47,844 nt of DNA from a virus. Positions 1 through 6,942 of this stretch are shown here, in pieces. The notes under the pieces were generated by a model that searched no databases, was not told the DNA's origin, and was given only the letters and a program-made list of their open reading frames with translations. Each line of letters begins with the position of its first letter. Positions within the stretch are counted from its first letter, which is position 1. Made by a program: the position numbers and the translations under genes. The stretch spans positions 1 to 47,844 of IMG/VR virus record IMGVR_UViG_3300020202_000020; one strand, given 5' to 3'.

Positions 1-127
1 TGTTAATTTGTGAAAGTACTAATGTGTAAAGATTCTCGTCCTTAGAAAAGGATTCTAGATCAATAATCGCTTTTTGAATTTGTTTCCACTCTGGTTGTGT
101 TCGATCAAATGGCAAATCAAGTTTTAA
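1..127. repeat. 127-bp terminal direct repeat, left copy
   Basis: Identical base for base to 47718-47844. It lies inside the helicase gene and keeps its frame when the two ends are merged, so it is one locus seen twice. An exact 127-base overlap at the ends of a contig is what a k=127 de Bruijn assembler leaves on a circular or circularly permuted molecule. A real terminal repeat is possible but less likely. The unique genome length is 47717 bp. Confidence 0.97.
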
Positions 128-976
128 GTCGTAGTCGATGATTAAAAGTTTAATATTGTTTTTCTTCTTAGATCTCACCCATGCCTTGATTTGCTCAACC
201 GTCAGCGGCTTGCCGCTTGTTACGAATAACCTTCCCTCGATGTCGTTAAACGCTTCAGCCGTTTGACTTAAGTCGTAGTCACCATAATAAAAATCTCGGT
301 AGCCCATGCGAGACTTAATTACTATGGCCCGCCTCGCAATGTCCTCTGGGTTCATTTCCATGTTGGCTAAGCAAACTCCGAATTTCTTGGCCCCACTCAT
401 CGCAAAATTAAGAGCCGCATTTGTTTTTCCGAGACCTGTTTGGCCCAAGAGAATTCCTATGCGTCCAGGATTAAACCCGCCGATCATTTGCGATAGCTTG
501 GGGTAGTCCGGAAGCTCAACTGCAAGCTCTTTGTTTTTCGCTTTTTGTTTTAATTGTGGAAGTAGTGCTTTCGAGATGTCCGCAAGATCGAAGTCTTGGA
601 TATTTCCAAACTCCAAAACAAAGTTTTGAATCAGACTCAAACATTCTTGCGGCTTGTGTTTAATTTCAAGTGCAAGATTCACAGCGCTTCGCTCACGCCA
701 TAGCTCTTGAAATTTTAAGGTGATCACATCTGGGTCGTTCGGAGCTAACCCTGGTTTTCCACCCATGATTGAAAGCGAGTGTGGCAATTCGTTAAATTCG
801 TGTTGTGCGTACTTAGTACCTTTGTCGGCTGCGAGCCTTAGGTACGAAGTCATTTCTTGTCCGAAGTAGTCATCAAGCTTTTCCCAAAAAACTCCAGCCA
901 CCCTTAACGAGTCGTTAAACGATGGGTCTAGGAAAACTGCGTAGGCTAGCGATGCAATGAATTGCTCGAGGTTCAT
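1..976 (-). CDS. DnaB-like replicative helicase, N-terminal four fifths
   Basis: Hexameric RecA-fold helicase expected to unwind the replication fork. The gene starts at ATG 976, overlaps the initiator stop as ATGA, and runs off the left edge. It continues at 47717 and stops at 47473, giving 406 residues in one frame. Walker A GQTGLGKT is at residues 178-185, within the stretch FNPGRIGILLGQTGLGKTN. A hydrophobic strand ending in IDYD (Walker B region) follows near residue 280. The protein is shorter than bacterial DnaB (about 470), and only a small N-terminal helical domain precedes the ATPase core, as in many phage helicases. It is co-transcribed with the initiator, so the pair probably forms the replication module. 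No loader or primase gene is recognisable next to it. Confidence 0.88.
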   Translation of the reverse strand, partial: MNLEQFIASLAYAVFLDPSFNDSLRVAGVFWEKLDDYFGQEMTSYLRLAADKGTKYAQHEFNELPHSLSIMGGKPGLAPNDPDVITLKFQELWRERSAVNLALEIKHKPQECLSLIQNFVLEFGNIQDFDLADISKALLPQLKQKAKNKELAVELPDYPKLSQMIGGFNPGRIGILLGQTGLGKTNAALNFAMSGAKKFGVCLANMEMNPEDIARRAIVIKSRMGYRDFYYGDYDLSQTAEAFNDIEGRLFVTSGKPLTVEQIKAWVRSKKKNNIKLLIIDYDLKLDLPFDRTQPEWKQIQKAIIDLESFSKDENLYTLVLSQIN

Positions 977-1695
977 GCGCTGCCTTTCATGTCTAGAAGC
1001 ATTCCGATTTGTTTAAGCAGGGCAACACTTAGGTATCTTGGGCGGACCTTGCCTGTCTCGTCTCGTGCGTTCTTTGCATTTATGACGTCTTCGAGCCAAA
1101 TCCTAAAGTCTTCAGCGGTCCCGAACTTATCGAGAATTCTTTTTTCGTAAACAAACAGGTCTTCGAGTTGTGTTTTGTTTAGGTACCTGGACAGATAGAC
1201 TTTGATTGTTTCAAACTCAGCGGTAGTAGCACTGGTTTCGGGTTCTACGTTCACAGTTCCCAGTTCACAGTTCACAGTTGTATTGGCAGGCTGCAAACTT
1301 GGTGCTTGTATGGTGCCAGTATCTGTCAGGCAGTGCGTCTTAACGCAACTATCGAGAATCTCTTGAGGAATTTTGTACCTTGGTTTTTCATCTCGGTGGA
1401 AATTTTGATGACGCCCAAGAAATGGACAGTATATATAGCTGCGCGATTTGTAGTCAAAAGCGTAAAGTCGATTTTTAGAAATCAGTTCACAAATTATCTC
1501 GTTTAACCGGTCTAAAGTAATGTCTTCATCGTAAGGAAAAACTTCGCGCTTAATTAGCTTTAAATCATAATCGCAGAGCCCATTTCGATCTAAGACACAC
1601 CACAACCCGATGTACAAAAGCCTCGCGTCCCGCGACACATCAGCAACATGCGTATCGCTGAAAAATGTCGGTTTAATATATCTCGTCCTTCCCAA
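973..1695 (-). CDS. Phage replication initiator-like protein
   Basis: The N-terminal 100 residues (TRYIKPTFFSD, then ARLLYIGLW, then an IKREVFPYD segment) match the winged-helix start of phage replication proteins of the lambda O/DnaD type. A Thr/Asn-rich linker follows, then a helical C-terminal part (about residues 150-240). Start chosen: TTG 1695, five bases after a GGGGAGG Shine-Dalgarno, giving the family-like start (M)GRTRYIKPTFF. An upstream GTG at 1716 has no such site. The stop overlaps the helicase ATG, so the two are translationally coupled. The linker DNA carries four perfect tandem 7-bp units, listed separately, recalling lambda O, whose gene contains the origin iterons. Origin recognition is inferred, not shown. 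Confidence 0.75.
   Translation of the reverse strand: MGRTRYIKPTFFSDTHVADVSRDARLLYIGLWCVLDRNGLCDYDLKLIKREVFPYDEDITLDRLNEIICELISKNRLYAFDYKSRSYIYCPFLGRHQNFHRDEKPRYKIPQEILDSCVKTHCLTDTGTIQAPSLQPANTTVNCELGTVNVEPETSATTAEFETIKVYLSRYLNKTQLEDLFVYEKRILDKFGTAEDFRIWLEDVINAKNARDETGKVRPRYLSVALLKQIGMLLDMKGSA
1252..1279. repeat. Four tandem 7-bp units inside the initiator gene, candidate origin iterons
   Basis: On the plus strand the units are CACAGTT, CCCAGTT, CACAGTT, CACAGTT without gaps. Period 7 is not a multiple of three, so protein repetition does not explain them; they fall in the unstructured linker of the initiator. Lambdoid initiators bind iterons in exactly this part of their own gene. The units are short for iterons, so origin function is inference. 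Confidence 0.4.
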
Positions 1696-2013
1696 GCATC
1701 CCTCCCCAGAGACCACTAAAGTTGAATTTAAGAATGTTTAATTTTTTTGAAATCAAAGTTGAAAAAGGGACCTTTGCTGGACCAATTGGCAGAAACCATT
1801 TGCGCCCCATTTGCGCCTCATCGCTGGGAAATTGAGGGAATTTGCGGGAAAAATGAGGAAAGTGTTGCACAACCGCTGGACCAATGGGAATGTACTCAAA
1901 TGTATTATATTTGAAGCCAAAAATGTCGGGGAGTAGCGCAGTCTGGTAGCGCATCTGCTTTGGGAGACGATGACAGACCATAATACGCAAAATTAATTCT
2001 CTAATAATCTTGC
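1696..2013. other. Intergenic attP region between int and the replication genes
   Basis: About 318 bases without a convincing gene; a 114-codon minus-strand frame here is rejected. It holds the tRNA-Pro half (1927-1966), a direct repeat GCTGGACCAAT at 1776-1786 and 1875-1885, a perfect tandem repeat CCATTTGCGCC at 1796-1806 and 1807-1817, and purine-rich near-repeats (GGGAA...TTG) at about 1827-1860. Such repeats beside attP are the usual place for integrase arm-type sites. An AT-rich TATTAT at 1903-1908, on the plus strand just before the tRNA half, could be a -10 element. Confidence 0.55.
1927..1966 (+). mobile_element. attP: attP core: 5' half of a tRNA-Pro(UGG) gene
   Basis: Forty bases read as the acceptor 5' strand (CGGGGAG), D arm (GCGC...GCGC), 5' anticodon stem (TCTGC) and anticodon loop TTTGGGA with anticodon TGG. 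The match stops one base into the 3' anticodon stem, and no 3' half follows. It lies 47 bases past the integrase stop, the standard place for attP. Inferred: the phage integrates in the anticodon region of the host tRNA-Pro gene. Retaining the 5' rather than the 3' half is less usual, because the phage must then supply the promoter for the restored tRNA. Confidence 0.75.
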
Positions 2014-3189
2014 TCACTTGCCCGCCTCTATCTCAATAATATTATTGGCTGTTTGCTCCCCGTTTTTTTGTACGGTGCGTTTTTTCTCTAGTAATTTAGT
2101 CAAACCAGGCACTTCGACAACATCACTTAGCGCGCGTAAATCATCGGCATCCATGGTGACATAGATATTTTTTTGAACGTCAATTGAAGCGCCCGCAATC
2201 TTTTCTTTTTGTGTATCAGTCGAACCAGTGTGCTTGTTTAAGTGCTTCTCATAAGTCGCTCTTAAGTCATGCCACGTAATATTTCTGTCGTGGAAGTAAT
2301 ATGAACCGTCTTCACGCTTAGTCTTTAAAAGCTTTCGCCATGGGTTCATAAAGCCGGCTGGATCCATATGGCGCCTAGGGTCTCTCTTGTTCGGGAAAAC
2401 CCAAGGGCTCGCCTGATAACGCTTATTAACTACTACCTCAGAACGCCTTCTGATTAACTCTTTAAAGACATATTGATTAACTGGAATTTGCCTCACTGAG
2501 CTTAACGTCTTGGCAATTTCTTCTCGGACATGCAGAGACGCATTTTGAAAATCAATGTCCTGCCACCTTAGAGTTATAATCTCGGTGCGCCTTAAACCCA
2601 TGAGACCGGCGAACATTAAAAATAGTAAAAGTCCATCGTCGGCCAAGCTAAAGACGGTCAAAAGCTGTTCGACTGATAAGATTTTTCGTTTGCGCTTTTT
2701 GTGATGTGGTATCCAACTAATGTCTGGCATGTGGCGAATATATTTTTTACGTTTACACCACGATAAAAAACCCTTCATAACTTTTCGGTGATTGGTTAGG
2801 TCTGACACTGTCGATTGATGGCAGTAGTCCTCCCAAATCGTAGGGTCGATCTCTGATAGCTTCATTTCACCGAAAAATGTTTTTAAGTGATTTCGAATCA
2901 CGCTGTCGATTTCTTCCCAAGTTCGAAAACGGTCTCGCTTTTCTTTTGCGAGCTTACCTTCCATTTTGTTTTTTCTAAAATCATTGTAGGCATCCATGAT
3001 GGGCCCGACCGTAGTCTTAAGCGCCATCTCGCCATGGCGGTCTAACTCTATCGCTATTTTTGTATAGCGCTCAAGTGCTTGAGTGAAGTCGCGCGTTTTA
3101 AGAGAGATAAACTTTTTACCACTACGATAGTAGTAGTAACCATTCTCACCTAAGACGATATTCGGATGTTCGGTTTTAAATCTTTTCAT
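2014..3189 (-). CDS. int: Tyrosine recombinase integrase
   Basis: Site-specific recombinase for integration and, with a helper, excision. Length 391, normal for phage integrases. An N-terminal arm-binding part (about 1-60) is followed by a SAM-like core-binding domain (about 60-150) and a catalytic domain (about 170-370). Visible catalytic residues are R200 in GLRRTEI, the box H307-D-L-R310, and Y343 in NIYVTM. The gene begins directly after the stop of the AT-hook protein (TAAATG), so the two are coupled. The tRNA-Pro half lies just downstream. The gene sits in the early leftward operon rather than opposing it, so the timing of integration must depend on that transcript or on an internal promoter that I do not see. 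Confidence 0.95.
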   Translation of the reverse strand: MKRFKTEHPNIVLGENGYYYYRSGKKFISLKTRDFTQALERYTKIAIELDRHGEMALKTTVGPIMDAYNDFRKNKMEGKLAKEKRDRFRTWEEIDSVIRNHLKTFFGEMKLSEIDPTIWEDYCHQSTVSDLTNHRKVMKGFLSWCKRKKYIRHMPDISWIPHHKKRKRKILSVEQLLTVFSLADDGLLLFLMFAGLMGLRRTEIITLRWQDIDFQNASLHVREEIAKTLSSVRQIPVNQYVFKELIRRRSEVVVNKRYQASPWVFPNKRDPRRHMDPAGFMNPWRKLLKTKREDGSYYFHDRNITWHDLRATYEKHLNKHTGSTDTQKEKIAGASIDVQKNIYVTMDADDLRALSDVVEVPGLTKLLEKKRTVQKNGEQTANNIIEIEAGK

Positions 3190-3432
3190 TTACCCGCAAA
3201 ACTTTTTTAGCAATTCATCTAAATCCAACATCGGGCAATTATTATCGCCGTACCTGCGAAGTTCTTTTCTACTCGGAGTTGTCATATTCTGAAGTGTTTT
3301 TTTGCTCGGAGTTTTCTTAAGAGCGATCATTGGACTCTCGAAGCGTTTAAGTAAGGCCTCTCTGATTTTTTCGACACCTTCGTCAAACGTGACTAGGGTT
3401 AGTTTCCTTGGTCGTCCTCTTTTGTTTTCCAT
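3190..3432 (-). CDS. Small basic AT-hook protein upstream of integrase
   Basis: Eighty residues with an AT-hook core near the N terminus (RGRPRK, residues 5-10) and a basic middle part; no helix-turn-helix is evident. It stops one base before the integrase start codon. Small DNA-bending proteins coupled to int are often excisionases or integration helpers; that role here rests on position and the AT-hook alone. I do not recognise the family beyond the hook. Confidence 0.6.
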   Translation of the reverse strand: MENKRGRPRKLTLVTFDEGVEKIREALLKRFESPMIALKKTPSKKTLQNMTTPSRKELRRYGDNNCPMLDLDELLKKFCG

Positions 3433-3568
3433 AAAACCCCTTCAATAACAAAAAATTGATACTGTCAAACGTCTAAAAATTTCATCATCCGCAAACATTT
3501 CATTTGATAACACAGCAAAACACAGTAGTGCATAGTTGGAAGTGGTAGTACACGGTCCAAAAATATTT
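3433..3568. promoter_or_regulatory. 136-bp gap upstream of the AT-hook/int pair
   Basis: No gene. It contains two similar 9-mers, CAGTAGTGC near 3521 and GGTAGTACA near 3544, and AT-rich stretches. It is the only gap above 100 bases in this part of the early operon besides attP, so a promoter for int is plausible, but no convincing -35/-10 pair was found. Confidence 0.25.
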
Positions 3569-3778
3569 TCACTTTAACGCGACCACTTCCGTATTGTCTG
3601 TTTTTCTTTCACCGATCACGTCCAACTTAACAATCTCACCATTCGATAGTCGAACAAATTTTTCTAAATGACTCTCGCCACAATGGTAGCTGTTTTCTTC
3701 ACAGACTTCTCCACAATACGCGCATGTGGAAAACTCCTCTACAACTTCATTAGTAAATATTTGTGATTTAGAGTTCAT
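3569..3778 (-). CDS. Small zinc-finger-like early protein
   Basis: Sixty-nine residues. The pattern CAYCGEVC followed by YHCGESH suggests one zinc site (C-x2-C and C-x3-H). The remainder is acidic and polar, with no catalytic motif. The start codon directly follows the stop of the 3779-3994 gene, typical of the densely packed early operon. Likely a small regulator or adaptor of host proteins; function unknown. Confidence 0.6.
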   Translation of the reverse strand: MNSKSQIFTNEVVEEFSTCAYCGEVCEENSYHCGESHLEKFVRLSNGEIVKLDVIGERKTDNTEVVALK

Positions 3779-3994
3779 TTACTCACCCGCACACTCGCAA
3801 TAAACAGAGTGGTCGATGTAGGGCTTAATCTTTAGAATTAAATTTTTAACTCTAAGCGCTTCTTTTCTATAGCCCTCAGGATTTTTTGAGTTAAATTCAC
3901 CTGAGTCGATAGACTCGATAACACGAGATAAGCCCATCTCATGAGAGTGAAGTGCTTCGTAAATTGCATAGAGGTCTTTTTCATCAAAGGTCAT
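3779..3994 (-). CDS. Conserved-looking small early protein, unknown function
   Basis: Seventy-one residues, predicted mostly helical (DEKDLYAIYEAL, then KEALRVKNLILKI), acidic, with a C-terminal CEC. No family recognised. It overlaps the 3' end of a possible membrane microprotein (3984-4058) and is followed immediately by the zinc-finger gene. The position suggests an early host-takeover accessory protein, but nothing in the sequence shows a function. Confidence 0.55.
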   Translation of the reverse strand: MTFDEKDLYAIYEALHSHEMGLSRVIESIDSGEFNSKNPEGYRKEALRVKNLILKIKPYIDHSVYCECAGE

Positions 3995-4058
3995 TCTGCA
4001 CCCTCCACAAATGCCACGCGCCTAGAAATATTAAGAGACAGAAGAGCGCCCAGGTCAT
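3984..4058 (-). CDS. Possible 24-residue membrane microprotein
   Basis: Below normal ORF cut-offs. From ATG 4058 it reads as a short hydrophobic helix (TWALFCLLIFLGAWHLW) ending RVQNDL; an in-frame ATG at 4094 would add 12 residues. It overlaps the next ATG by 11 bases and helps fill an otherwise empty 185-bp gap in a tightly packed operon. The AGGA upstream is weak. It resembles the 24-residue membrane peptide at 42222-42296 in size and topology. Confidence 0.35.
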   Translation of the reverse strand: MTWALFCLLIFLGAWHLWRVQNDL

Positions 4059-4179
4059 TGTCCTGGCCCGTTGTAATGGCACGTTCGCTGGCATCTTACA
4101 CAATAAGCCATATATTTATTTTGATGAGGAAAGATTTTGTCATGACCAAAGAGGTAACAAACTAAACGCTTAAGCGAAA

Positions 4180-4386
4180 TCATTCTCTCACCCTCACACA
4201 AATCTCCCTACACGCTTGCCACGGCTTAAGCTCATCAGAGCACACCGGCAGCTCGCGTGGGATGTAATGCGTTTCAATTAATTTAGTAAACTCTTGCTCG
4301 CTCACGTACATCATTTTCTCGCACTCGTTTGAGTCTGGAGACGCAGCGACGAGCGCTACGAATAGTATTGGGAGGAGGATTATCAT
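4180..4386 (-). CDS. Small exported Cys-containing protein
   Basis: Sixty-eight residues beginning with a signal-peptide-like stretch (ILLPILFVALVAAS, residues 2-16, AAS cleavage context). The mature part has four cysteines (NEC, PVC, QAC, EIC), consistent with disulphides in the periplasm. Start ATG overlaps the upstream stop as ATGA. A secreted early phage protein could act in superinfection exclusion or envelope modification; that is inference, and I recognise no family. Confidence 0.6.
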   Translation of the reverse strand: MIILLPILFVALVAASPDSNECEKMMYVSEQEFTKLIETHYIPRELPVCSDELKPWQACREICVRVRE

Positions 4387-4655
4387 TTCTCGCCTCGTGC
4401 TTTTTTGATCACTTCAAAAACTGACGGCATAAAACAATCCGTTAGATGTCCACTCTCGCGCTCCTTGACTGAGCATTTGCAATCAACTGATTCCAGTGTC
4501 TCCAACATTTCAGGAGCAGCGGTTATGAGGTTACCATCCGCCATGGTTGTAAAGCGATTACCTGGTATCTCGCAGATAGTCCCGTTCTTGTAAAGGATGG
4601 AAACCGCACCGTTTTTGTGGGCATAGTATTGCCAAGGACCAGGAGTATGCTTCAC
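4383..4655 (-). CDS. HTPGPW-type phage hypothetical protein
   Basis: Ninety residues from GTG 4655, chosen because it forms a GTGA overlap with the stop of the upstream gene; an ATG 24 bases earlier would overlap the upstream gene deeply. The start MKHTPGPWQ and the later ITAAPEMLETLESV are the hallmarks of a very common phage protein family (HTPGPW...AAPELL) found in many temperate phages. Its function is unknown. A Cys-rich C-terminal part (DCKCSVKE...DCF) could bind metal. Confidence 0.75.
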   Translation of the reverse strand: MKHTPGPWQYYAHKNGAVSILYKNGTICEIPGNRFTTMADGNLITAAPEMLETLESVDCKCSVKERESGHLTDCFMPSVFEVIKKARGEK

Positions 4656-4870
4656 AACCCACCACCCACCATTATCCAAACCATTAATCCAAACACTGTA
4701 AACGCTCCAATTGAAGCAACGATGAAGTCAAATGGACGCTTAACTTCAGGCTCAGTGCACATAGCTTTAACTAAAGTAGTTTTACAACTCTCGCAGTTAT
4801 GGAGTAACAAAATACGATTAGCTAGATGTTGAACGCCAACGTATGAAGTGTTTTTGTGTTTACAGGTCAT
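4652..4870 (-). CDS. Zinc-ribbon-like, C-terminally membrane-anchored small protein
   Basis: Seventy-two residues. CKHKNTSY near the N terminus and HNCESC around residue 25 give a C-x-H / C-x2-C metal-binding pattern, followed by one transmembrane segment (FIVASIGAFTVFGLMVWIMV, about residues 48-68). This predicts a cytoplasmic metal-binding head on an inner-membrane tail. ATGA overlaps lie on both sides. Function unknown. Confidence 0.6.
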   Translation of the reverse strand: MTCKHKNTSYVGVQHLANRILLLHNCESCKTTLVKAMCTEPEVKRPFDFIVASIGAFTVFGLMVWIMVGGGL

Positions 4871-5082
4871 GCGCCCTCCACTTTTGGTTTACGACTCAAA
4901 GTAATTTTATCTAAAATTTTCTGAGCTAACTCCTGCGGCACGTGAGGCAGTGCTTCAGCTAAGCAGTTAAGAAGCATCATTCTATCAGCGTGCAAACCAT
5001 AGCCTGCCCTCTCATAGTAATTAGCTACATCCTTCACAGCTTGCCTTGCAGCTTCTATGCTTACGGTTTTGGTGTCGCTCAA
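4867..5082 (-). CDS. Small helical early protein, unknown
   Basis: Seventy-one residues, predicted helical (SIEAARQAVKDVANYYERAG, then LLNCLAEALPHVPQELAQKIL), no cysteine pattern or catalytic motif. It sits between the ssDNA-binding protein and a membrane-anchored protein, with ATGA overlaps at both ends, so it belongs to the recombination/early transcript. No family recognised. Confidence 0.6.
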   Translation of the reverse strand: MSDTKTVSIEAARQAVKDVANYYERAGYGLHADRMMLLNCLAEALPHVPQELAQKILDKITLSRKPKVEGA

Positions 5083-5573
5083 AATGCTAACTCCTCGTCA
5101 TCTTGCTTTTGAAGTTTATCAGCATGGTTAGGAATATTTTGATTATGCTCAAGTGGAAGCAAAGACATTTTCGACAAATAATCCATAGTAGCGCTTGAAA
5201 TTTGTTGTTTCAGCAAAGGAAGTACGGAGTAAGTAGTATCTGTACCAGTGCCGTTTCGAGTAATTTTAACTATAATCTCATCAAGGCCGTACTCATCATG
5301 AAGTTCGCGAAGCTGATTATAAACAGTTAAGCCTTGCTCAAATATTTTAGGAACGTAAGATGAACCTTCCTTCATTACAAAGTTAACTCTAAAGCGAAAC
5401 TTAGCGCCTGAAGTATTTTCATCAACTACAGTTGATTTACCGTTTTCCCAGAGAATATAAAACTCATATAAATCTCCTCTGAAAATACCTTGCACACTTT
5501 CTTTATCTTTTAATTTTAGAAAATTTTTAGAGCCGCCTGTTTCTGGTAGCTCATCTTGATTTTTAAATTTCAT
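5079..5573 (-). CDS. Phage single-stranded DNA-binding protein (gp32-like OB fold)
   Basis: 164 residues. The order FLKLKDKESVQGIFRGD, then FRFRVNF, then KIFEQGLTVYNQL, then VKITRNGTGTDTTYSV matches phage ssDNA-binding proteins usually annotated as gp32/OB-fold: beta strands with aromatic DNA contacts, then the TRNGxGTDTTY box. An acidic tail (KQDDEELAF) ends the protein, as in SSBs that recruit partners. It directly follows the PD-(D/E)XK nuclease with an ATGA overlap, forming a recombination/replication pair. It would coat ssDNA made by that nuclease or by the fork. Confidence 0.8.
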   Translation of the reverse strand: MKFKNQDELPETGGSKNFLKLKDKESVQGIFRGDLYEFYILWENGKSTVVDENTSGAKFRFRVNFVMKEGSSYVPKIFEQGLTVYNQLRELHDEYGLDEIIVKITRNGTGTDTTYSVLPLLKQQISSATMDYLSKMSLLPLEHNQNIPNHADKLQKQDDEELAF

Positions 5574-6499
5574 CCTACTTGCTCCTCGTTAGTGTCTGCT
5601 TGCTTATCTGAAGCGGTTAGACGTTTATATTGGTGACAAAAGTTTTTAACTTTACAGTAAAATTCACAGCGCTTAGTTGGGTCCTCACGACGATACTCAA
5701 CAAACGTACCTGGAGTTTGTGCGCACAACTTTTCTGCTGCTTCCATTGAGTATTGAACACCACCAGTAATGGCTCTAGTTTTGCCAGTCTTGCCACGCTT
5801 GACGACTGCCCATGATTCTTTGCCTGCGTACCTGTCGTCATCAGTACACTCAGGCAACAACTCTGAAGGCGTGAGCTTTGCAGCTTCATGACCAGCTATT
5901 CGCATCTCAATCCAAGCAGTAGACTGCTGTCTGCTCCACATGGGAATTTCACGAACAGCGATTGGTGTTAGAGGATAATTTGCATTTATTCTTGCGTCCT
6001 TAATTTGCCAGTCACGAATGAGACCAATAATTTGAAGCTTTATAGCGTCATATCCATTTCGTCTCATAAGCTCTAACTGTGTGTTCATTTGAGAAATCCA
6101 ATCAGCTTTAGGCTTAGAATCTCTTTTAAAACTCCACGCTGTAGTCATTTTAAAATCAGATAGTACGCCATCAGTTAACGAGAGCGTGTCGATTTGTGCT
6201 GATACTTTAAAGTCTTTGCCGTTAACGGTGAAAGTTGAGAAAAAACGCTTCTCAGCCAGGTCAGCCATGTTAGCTCGCTCTAAAATACCGTGAGATACCT
6301 GACCATATAATCTATATAGTCCGTCCTCAGCATCCTCCTCAATTTCATGAGCGTGGCGATCCTCTAAAGCTTTTATTTGAAAAGGCTTATTTAACGTCGA
6401 AGGTGTGTAATCGCTCCCGTCATTCGTATACGGATCATTCTCTAGAGCCCTCACTAGAGCCGCTGGTAAATTTGAGTTATTCGTTAATTTCATTTTCAC
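5570..6499 (-). CDS. PD-(D/E)XK nuclease (RecB/Cas4-like phage exonuclease)
   Basis: 309 residues. Motifs in order: GQVSHGILE (H70, E74), the metal-binding D104 in SAQIDTL, the D-x-K pair at 115-117 in LSDFKM, and a QxxxQ helix (QMNTQLEL, 137-144), which together define the RecB-type nuclease core. A Cys cluster near the C terminus (CEFYCKVKNFC) could hold metal, but the first Cys of a Cas4/AddB-type Fe-S site is not obvious. It is the first gene of the long leftward early operon after the Cro-like repressor. Its partner is the ssDNA-binding protein just downstream; a role in DNA-end processing for recombination is inferred. Confidence 0.82.
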   Translation of the reverse strand: MKMKLTNNSNLPAALVRALENDPYTNDGSDYTPSTLNKPFQIKALEDRHAHEIEEDAEDGLYRLYGQVSHGILERANMADLAEKRFFSTFTVNGKDFKVSAQIDTLSLTDGVLSDFKMTTAWSFKRDSKPKADWISQMNTQLELMRRNGYDAIKLQIIGLIRDWQIKDARINANYPLTPIAVREIPMWSRQQSTAWIEMRIAGHEAAKLTPSELLPECTDDDRYAGKESWAVVKRGKTGKTRAITGGVQYSMEAAEKLCAQTPGTFVEYRREDPTKRCEFYCKVKNFCHQYKRLTASDKQADTNEEQVG

Positions 6500-6506
6500 T
6501 TACCTC

Positions 6507-6573
6507 TAACAGTGACCAACAAACTCAACCTTGAGGAGCGTATGATGAGCGCTCACTATGTAGGTCACTGTTA
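6507..6573. promoter_or_regulatory. Long inverted repeat with nested palindromes in the early leader
   Basis: TAACAGTGACC (6507-6517) and its exact complement GGTCACTGTTA (6563-6573) enclose 45 bases that themselves contain CTCAA-CC-TTGAG (6524-6535) and the 10-bp palindrome TGAGCGCTCA (6546-6555). It lies between the Cro-like gene and the nuclease, in the 5' leader of the early operon. As RNA it would fold into a branched structure; as DNA it could be a pair of operators. No U-tract, so a simple terminator is unlikely. Confidence 0.5.
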
Positions 6574-6654
6574 CAGCCAAGCTCCTTTTTGGTAAAACTT
6601 TCCAATACGCAACTAAAAGTTACGTTCAATTCACTTCTAATTTATAATCACCGT

Positions 6655-6900
6655 TTAGGCCGCGTCCGTGGACCTTAGTAGTTCGTCCTTAGTTATCTCA
6701 AGGATAGCGGCCAATTCTTTAACGACAGTTTCACTAGGGTTACATTTGCCTGCCAGCACTTGCCCTAGATAACCGCGACTTATATTTAGCCTGCTCGCCG
6801 TCCAGGTGAGCGTTCTGCCGCATTCCTTCAAAAGCATCTTTGCTCTTGCGTGATCAAATTCGTTCTCAAGACGTTTGCCCATATAGATACATAATAACAT
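6655..6900 (-). CDS. Cro-like HTH repressor
   Basis: Up to 81 residues with a lambda-repressor-type helix-turn-helix (TWTASRLNISRGYLGQVLAGK, then a helix ending ELAAILEITKDELL). It is divergent from the CI-like gene across a 76-bp operator region, the arrangement of a Cro. The start is uncertain: ATG 6900 or ATG 6882 (MGKRLENEF). Neither has a Shine-Dalgarno. A candidate promoter (TTGCAA 6918-6913, 16-bp spacer, TATTAT 6896-6891) would begin transcription close to 6884 and favour 6882 on a nearly leaderless message. First gene of the leftward early operon. Confidence 0.78.
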   Translation of the reverse strand: MLLCIYMGKRLENEFDHARAKMLLKECGRTLTWTASRLNISRGYLGQVLAGKCNPSETVVKELAAILEITKDELLRSTDAA

Positions 6901-6923
6901 TAAATGCTAACTTTGCAACAATA

Positions 6924-6942
6924 ATTTACATTTATTGTAAAT
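6924..6942. promoter_or_regulatory. Operator-like inverted repeat in the cI/cro intergenic region
   Basis: ATTTACA-TTTAT-TGTAAAT is a perfect 7-5-7 inverted repeat centred between the divergent repressor genes. Its size fits a dimer of HTH repressor. A second inverted repeat, GCCCAT-GTG-ATGGGC (6945-6959), lies between it and the CI-like start, and could be another operator or an mRNA hairpin in front of that gene. Confidence 0.6.

Noticed and set aside
1927-1966. Functional phage tRNA gene
   Set aside because: Only the 5' half to the anticodon loop is present; the sequence after 1966 does not pair to finish the anticodon stem or give a T arm.
1673-2017. 114-codon minus-strand frame between int and the initiator
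   Set aside because: It reads through the tRNA-Pro half and the attP repeats, and resembles no protein; the repeats in it are DNA-level. Its Shine-Dalgarno support belongs to the TTG start of the initiator.
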